A DNA stretch of 9,122 bases from an uncultured Treponema sp. Lineage in GTDB: Bacteria > Spirochaetota > Spirochaetia > Treponematales > Treponemataceae. The position numbers and the translations under genes are program-made. Of this stretch, positions 6,343 through 9,122 are shown piece by piece. Each line of letters starts with the position of its first letter. Positions within the stretch are counted from its first letter, which is position 1. Under the pieces are notes generated by a model. That model saw only the letters and a list, made by a program, of their open reading frames with translations, searched no databases and was not told the origin of the DNA. Location of the stretch: NCBI GenBank assembly GCA_937885475.1, contig CAKZZR010000121.1, forward strand, positions 1-9,122, written 5' to 3'.

Positions 6343-7545
6343 ATGTCTCAAACGCAAAAAGTTCTGGAATTCAACGAAAAAAAAATCACGCTCATCGGAA
6401 CAGCGCATATTTCTGAAGAAAGCGTCAAGGAAGTAAGCGAGGCAATCCGCGCGCAAGAGCCCGACTGCGTTGCCATAGAATTGGACCAAAAGAGATGCGA
6501 ATCCATCCGCAACCCAGAAAGCTGGCGGCAGCTTGACATAATCAAGGTACTCAAAAACCACGAGGGCTTTTTGCTTCTGGCAAACCTTGTGATGGCGTCG
6601 TTCCAAAAGCGCATGGGCAAAAACGTCGGCGTAAAACCCGGCGACGAGATGATTGCCGCCATGAAAACCGCCGACGAGCTGGGCATTCCTACCGTTATGG
6701 TCGACCGCCCGGTTCAGGTAACGTTCCGCCGCGCATGGGCAAAAAATTCCGCATGGGGAAAATGCAAGTTGCTTTCTGCCCTGCTTGCAAGCGGATTTTC
6801 TACCGAGGAAGTTGACAAGGAACAGATTGAATCGCTCAAGGACACCTCAGAAATGGATTCCATGATGAAGGAGCTTTCTGACTATATGCCGACGGTAAAG
6901 CAGGTGCTTATAGATGAGCGCGACCAGTTTTTGGCAAGCAAGATATGGGAAGCAAGCGGCACGAACGTTATTGCCGTGCTGGGAGCAGGACACCTTGCCG
7001 GCGTTGCCGCATATCTGGAAAAAATCGCGGCTGGCTCAGCTTCCACCGACACGCACGAAATAGAAAGCCTTCCGCCCAAAAAACTGGGCGCAAAAATTGC
7101 CATGTGGCTTATTCCGGCGCTCATCGTGGGCATAATAGCCGCAGGCTTTTACATTGGCGGCAAGGATGCCGGCTCCAAAATGGCGCTCAGCTGGATTCTA
7201 TGGAACGGAGCGCTTGCGGCAGCGGGAGCCATTATTGCGGCGGCTCACCCGCTTACCATTCTTGTTTCGTTTGTGGGAGCGCCACTCACGTCGCTCTGTC
7301 CGTTCATTGGCGTGGGCATTGTGGCAGGAATCGTGCAGGCTGTTGTATGCAAGCCAAAGGTGCAGGATCTGGAAAATCTTTCTTCAGACGCAGGAAGCGT
7401 AAAGGGGTTCTACAGGAACAAGCTGCTCCGCGTGCTTCTGGTGTTCATTCTTTCTTCCATAGGAAGCTCGTTCGGAACGTTCATAGCGGGGGCAGACATC
7501 GCCGTAAGCTTTGCCGAAACACTTTCTTCCCTTATTGGAAAATAG
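6343..7545 (+). CDS. TraB/PrgY (TIKI superfamily) membrane protein
   Basis: ATG 6343 is chosen over an in-frame ATG at 6316 because AGGA (6333-6336) lies six bases before it and it avoids overlap with the TPR gene. Its ribosome binding site overlaps the TPR stop codon, so translation is probably coupled. The 400 residues show the family pattern: GTAH (19-22), AIELDQKRC (44-52), IDERDQF (190-196) and GAGH (214-217). The two G-x-x-H motifs and the conserved Glu match the TIKI fold, some members of which are metal-dependent proteases. A C-terminal membrane domain has about four helices (252-272, 280-300, 306-336, 361-385) with the usual AHPLTILVSFVGAP and SIGSSFGTFIAG signatures. PrgY of enterococci limits peptide pheromone activity; the bacterial chromosomal members are poorly understood. 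Peptide or protein processing at the inner membrane is plausible but not shown. Confidence 0.93.
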   Translation: MSQTQKVLEFNEKKITLIGTAHISEESVKEVSEAIRAQEPDCVAIELDQKRCESIRNPESWRQLDIIKVLKNHEGFLLLANLVMASFQKRMGKNVGVKPGDEMIAAMKTADELGIPTVMVDRPVQVTFRRAWAKNSAWGKCKLLSALLASGFSTEEVDKEQIESLKDTSEMDSMMKELSDYMPTVKQVLIDERDQFLASKIWEASGTNVIAVLGAGHLAGVAAYLEKIAAGSASTDTHEIESLPPKKLGAKIAMWLIPALIVGIIAAGFYIGGKDAGSKMALSWILWNGALAAAGAIIAAAHPLTILVSFVGAPLTSLCPFIGVGIVAGIVQAVVCKPKVQDLENLSSDAGSVKGFYRNKLLRVLLVFILSSIGSSFGTFIAGADIAVSFAETLSSLIGK

Positions 7546-7607
7546 ATTTTATCGCTAAACGTACAAAACAGAGTTACTTTTTTTTGTAAATCGTGTTTAA
7601 TAAGTAT
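7546..7607 (+). other. Short AT-rich gap between the TraB and TolC-like genes
   Basis: These 62 bases are AT-rich with a run of eight T (7579-7585 region). No GC stem precedes the T run, so it is not a convincing terminator. No clear promoter is seen; TTTAAT at 7596-7601 lacks a -35 partner. Read-through from the TraB gene is therefore assumed. Confidence 0.35.
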
Positions 7608-9047
7608 ATGAAGCGTTTCATCTTAAAAAGTGCATTTTTATTTGTTGCTGCGGCAGGCTTTGCTCAGACGATGCTTGAATCCTACCTTCAGAACGATTTG
7701 GAGCTGAAACGCCTTTCGCTTGAATATCAAAAATCACAGATTTCCACAAAAAAAACAGGAATAGAGAACGGCGTTTCCGTGGAGCTTTCTTCGGGAACGG
7801 CAAAATTTCAGTTCAGCGGCGACAGTACGAGCGTTCAGGTTTCGCCGTCCGTTTCCGTGGGAGTGCCGCAGGCTTCAAACCTTACGTTCAAGGCTTCTTC
7901 CACGCTAAAAATAGTCGATGGCGAGAACAATTCCTCGGACTCTTCCGTGTCGCTCGGCGTGGACATAATCTCAATCACGACACTGAACCGCACAATTTCG
8001 CTAAAAAAAGCCGCCCGCACAGAACTGGAAGCCCGCCGCGCCCTTCAGAACCGCGCCCTTGAAGCAGAAAAGGAATTCTACAACGAACTGAAGACGCTGT
8101 TCAATTCGGCAAGCACAATCGTTTCCAAGCAAAAGGATTTGTACGACGACACCATCAGCTTTGACGAAATAAAGGCAAAGGGCTATTCCGCATCATCGTC
8201 AAAATACCGGCAGGCGCAGATGAAGGTACTTTCTGACCAGCACGAGATAGAGACGGAAATACGGACGCTTGAGCATGACTGCGCCGTATTCGCGTCAAAA
8301 TGCAGCATAATCTTTGAGCCTGGCACGCACCCAAAGGATTTTCTTCCCGACGAGATTCCTCAGACGGAAGCCGTGGACATTCTTTCGTTCGCAAAGTCAG
8401 ACTACACAAAAATAGAAAGCGCACAGTACGCGCACGAGCTTGCGGAGTTGCAACGCCGGGCTGACAAGGATTTTACGCTCACCGCAAACGGCGGCTATAC
8501 GCTAAAGAATTCCAATACCTCGTTCAATTCCTCAAACACCAGCAATTCAGAAAAATCAGACACCGTGGACGTTGGGATAAACGCCACCTGGCAAGGACTT
8601 ACGCTGGGCGCGGGCGCAAACATTCCCATCGCGTCAACAGAGGATACGGTCTACACGCTTTCTGCAACGCTCAAGCCAAATACGTTCCGCACAAAAAGAC
8701 TTACCAAGCAGGAATACCAACTTACCGAAGAGCAGGAGAACATTTCCATTCAGAGCGCGGAGGACAATTACTACACAGACGTAGTTGACAAGCAAACGGA
8801 ACTGGAGGCAATCCTGTGGTCAAAAAAAACGAACGGCGAGACCTTTGACCTGTGGGACACGCTTGAAAAGGACGAAAAGCGCTGGCTTGACGAGGGCTTG
8901 GTAAAAGAAAGCGAATATCTTAACGCGTTTGCGAACAAGGAACTGTACCGTCTGAAAAGCCTTATCAACGACATTGAATTGATAATCTACAACAACACTA
9001 CAAAACTTCTGTTCTGCCGGGACAGCGAATTTCAGGAAGAAGCATGA
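7608..9047 (+). CDS. TolC-like outer membrane efflux protein
   Basis: ATG 7608 is preferred; a GTG at 7593 is in frame and would add five residues, but the ATG gives a clean signal peptide (MKRF, hydrophobic stretch, cleavage after GFA at 19). Neither start has a Shine-Dalgarno sequence. The 479 residues show the twofold TolC plan: helix 21-52, beta-rich 53-128, long coiled coil 129-230, then a second beta-rich part 287-358 and a second coiled coil 362-470. The beta parts are rich in Ser, Thr and Asn (SNTSFNSSNTSNSEKSDT). TolC-type proteins form a trimeric channel through the outer membrane and a periplasmic tunnel. Its stop overlaps the next start by ATGA (9044-9047), so the two products are probably made in step. 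From memory, Treponema pallidum also carries TolC-like genes beside an adaptor gene (TP0966-TP0969 and TP0965). Substrate unknown. Confidence 0.85.
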   Translation: MKRFILKSAFLFVAAAGFAQTMLESYLQNDLELKRLSLEYQKSQISTKKTGIENGVSVELSSGTAKFQFSGDSTSVQVSPSVSVGVPQASNLTFKASSTLKIVDGENNSSDSSVSLGVDIISITTLNRTISLKKAARTELEARRALQNRALEAEKEFYNELKTLFNSASTIVSKQKDLYDDTISFDEIKAKGYSASSSKYRQAQMKVLSDQHEIETEIRTLEHDCAVFASKCSIIFEPGTHPKDFLPDEIPQTEAVDILSFAKSDYTKIESAQYAHELAELQRRADKDFTLTANGGYTLKNSNTSFNSSNTSNSEKSDTVDVGINATWQGLTLGAGANIPIASTEDTVYTLSATLKPNTFRTKRLTKQEYQLTEEQENISIQSAEDNYYTDVVDKQTELEAILWSKKTNGETFDLWDTLEKDEKRWLDEGLVKESEYLNAFANKELYRLKSLINDIELIIYNNTTKLLFCRDSEFQEEA

Positions 9048-9103
9048 AAAAATCGACGAAAATAAAAATAATCGCCGCATCGGTAGCGGCACTGGTCATC
9101 ATA
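9044..9103 (+). CDS. Start of a membrane-anchored protein, probably a periplasmic adaptor (HlyD/MacA type)
   Basis: Only 20 real codons are present: MKKSTKIKIIAASVAALVII, a Lys-rich start followed by a hydrophobic segment, as in signal anchors. The ATG overlaps the TolC-like stop (ATGA). The frame stays open to 9122, but those last bases are sequencing adapter. The adaptor call rests on the neighbour alone, since a membrane fusion protein usually follows a TolC-like gene in such operons; an ABC or RND pump gene would then be expected beyond. The 20 residues cannot prove the family. Confidence 0.55.
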
Positions 9104-9122
9104 AGATCGGAAGAGCGTCGTG
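9104..9122. other. Illumina TruSeq adapter at the contig end (artefact)
   Basis: AGATCGGAAGAGCGTCGTG, the last 19 bases, is identical to the start of the Illumina TruSeq universal adapter as read from the far side of an insert. It cuts the frame of the last gene. It is not part of the genome and should be trimmed. Confidence 0.96.

Noticed and set aside
7563..7587. ACAAAA and TTTTGT arms after the TraB gene as a terminator
   Set aside because: The stem would be almost pure A-T and weak, and the downstream gene is probably in the same operon.
6945..7589. A 214-codon plus-strand frame overlapping the TraB gene
   Set aside because: The TraB frame carries all family motifs here; the other frame gives an Arg/Ser/His-rich product typical of an out-of-frame reading.
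1..9122. CRISPR array, tRNA or rRNA genes, insertion sequence ends, phage or defence genes
   Set aside because: No regular direct repeats, no cloverleaf or rRNA-like stretch, and no transposase, integrase or nuclease motifs were seen; nearly all bases are covered by ordinary coding sequence.

Overview
The window looks like a piece of a spirochaete chromosome, most likely a gut- or rumen-type Treponema. The reasons are a long signal-peptide TPR lipid-free protein, a TraB-family membrane protein, a TolC-like outer membrane protein followed by a membrane-anchored protein in one operon, and a large orphan membrane-anchored protein. The genus is an inference from gene content and style; no rRNA or marker gene is present to settle it. 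Both ends cut through genes. The last 19 bases (9104-9122) match the Illumina TruSeq adapter and are not biological.

Layout, left to right. (1) 1-576, minus: the N-terminal 192 codons of a trehalase/MGH1-like (alpha/alpha)6-barrel glycoside hydrolase, cut by the window edge. (2) 577-678: an AT-rich divergent promoter region with a good TATAAT box for the rightward gene and a 30-bp imperfect dyad between the two candidate promoters. (3) 679-3027, plus: a 782-residue protein that reads as a complete but degenerate GatB (the tRNA-binding subunit of the Glu-tRNAGln/Asp-tRNAAsn amidotransferase) fused directly, with no linker, to a complete but degenerate L-asparaginase-type domain. (4) 3044-4909, minus, convergent with the previous gene: an unrecognised membrane-anchored protein with a large extracytoplasmic part and a low-complexity Ala/Ser tail. 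(5) 4910-4972: a short divergent promoter region. (6) 4973-9103, plus: a probable four-gene operon of exported TPR protein, TraB-family protein, TolC-like outer membrane protein, and the start of a membrane-anchored protein that is probably the periplasmic adaptor of an efflux or export pump.

The most interesting object is gene 3. In archaea, GatE (a GatB relative) and GatD (an asparaginase relative) form the separate GatDE amidotransferase. Here the same two folds sit in one bacterial polypeptide, in the order GatB-like then asparaginase-like. The GatB part lacks the archaeal GatE insertion and its well-conserved section is the C-terminal helical/YqeY tail that binds tRNA. Three of the classical asparaginase catalytic positions (Thr12, Asp90 and Lys162 in E. 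coli AnsB numbering) read Ala, Tyr and Phe, and many GatB active-site signatures are altered too. It therefore looks like a conserved double pseudoenzyme, possibly a tRNA-binding or regulatory protein, rather than a working amidotransferase. The reading frame is open over 2.3 kb with a strong ribosome binding site, so it does not look like decay.

The rightward operon suggests an envelope function: a periplasmic TPR scaffold, an inner-membrane TraB protein, and a tripartite export system whose inner-membrane component lies beyond the window.
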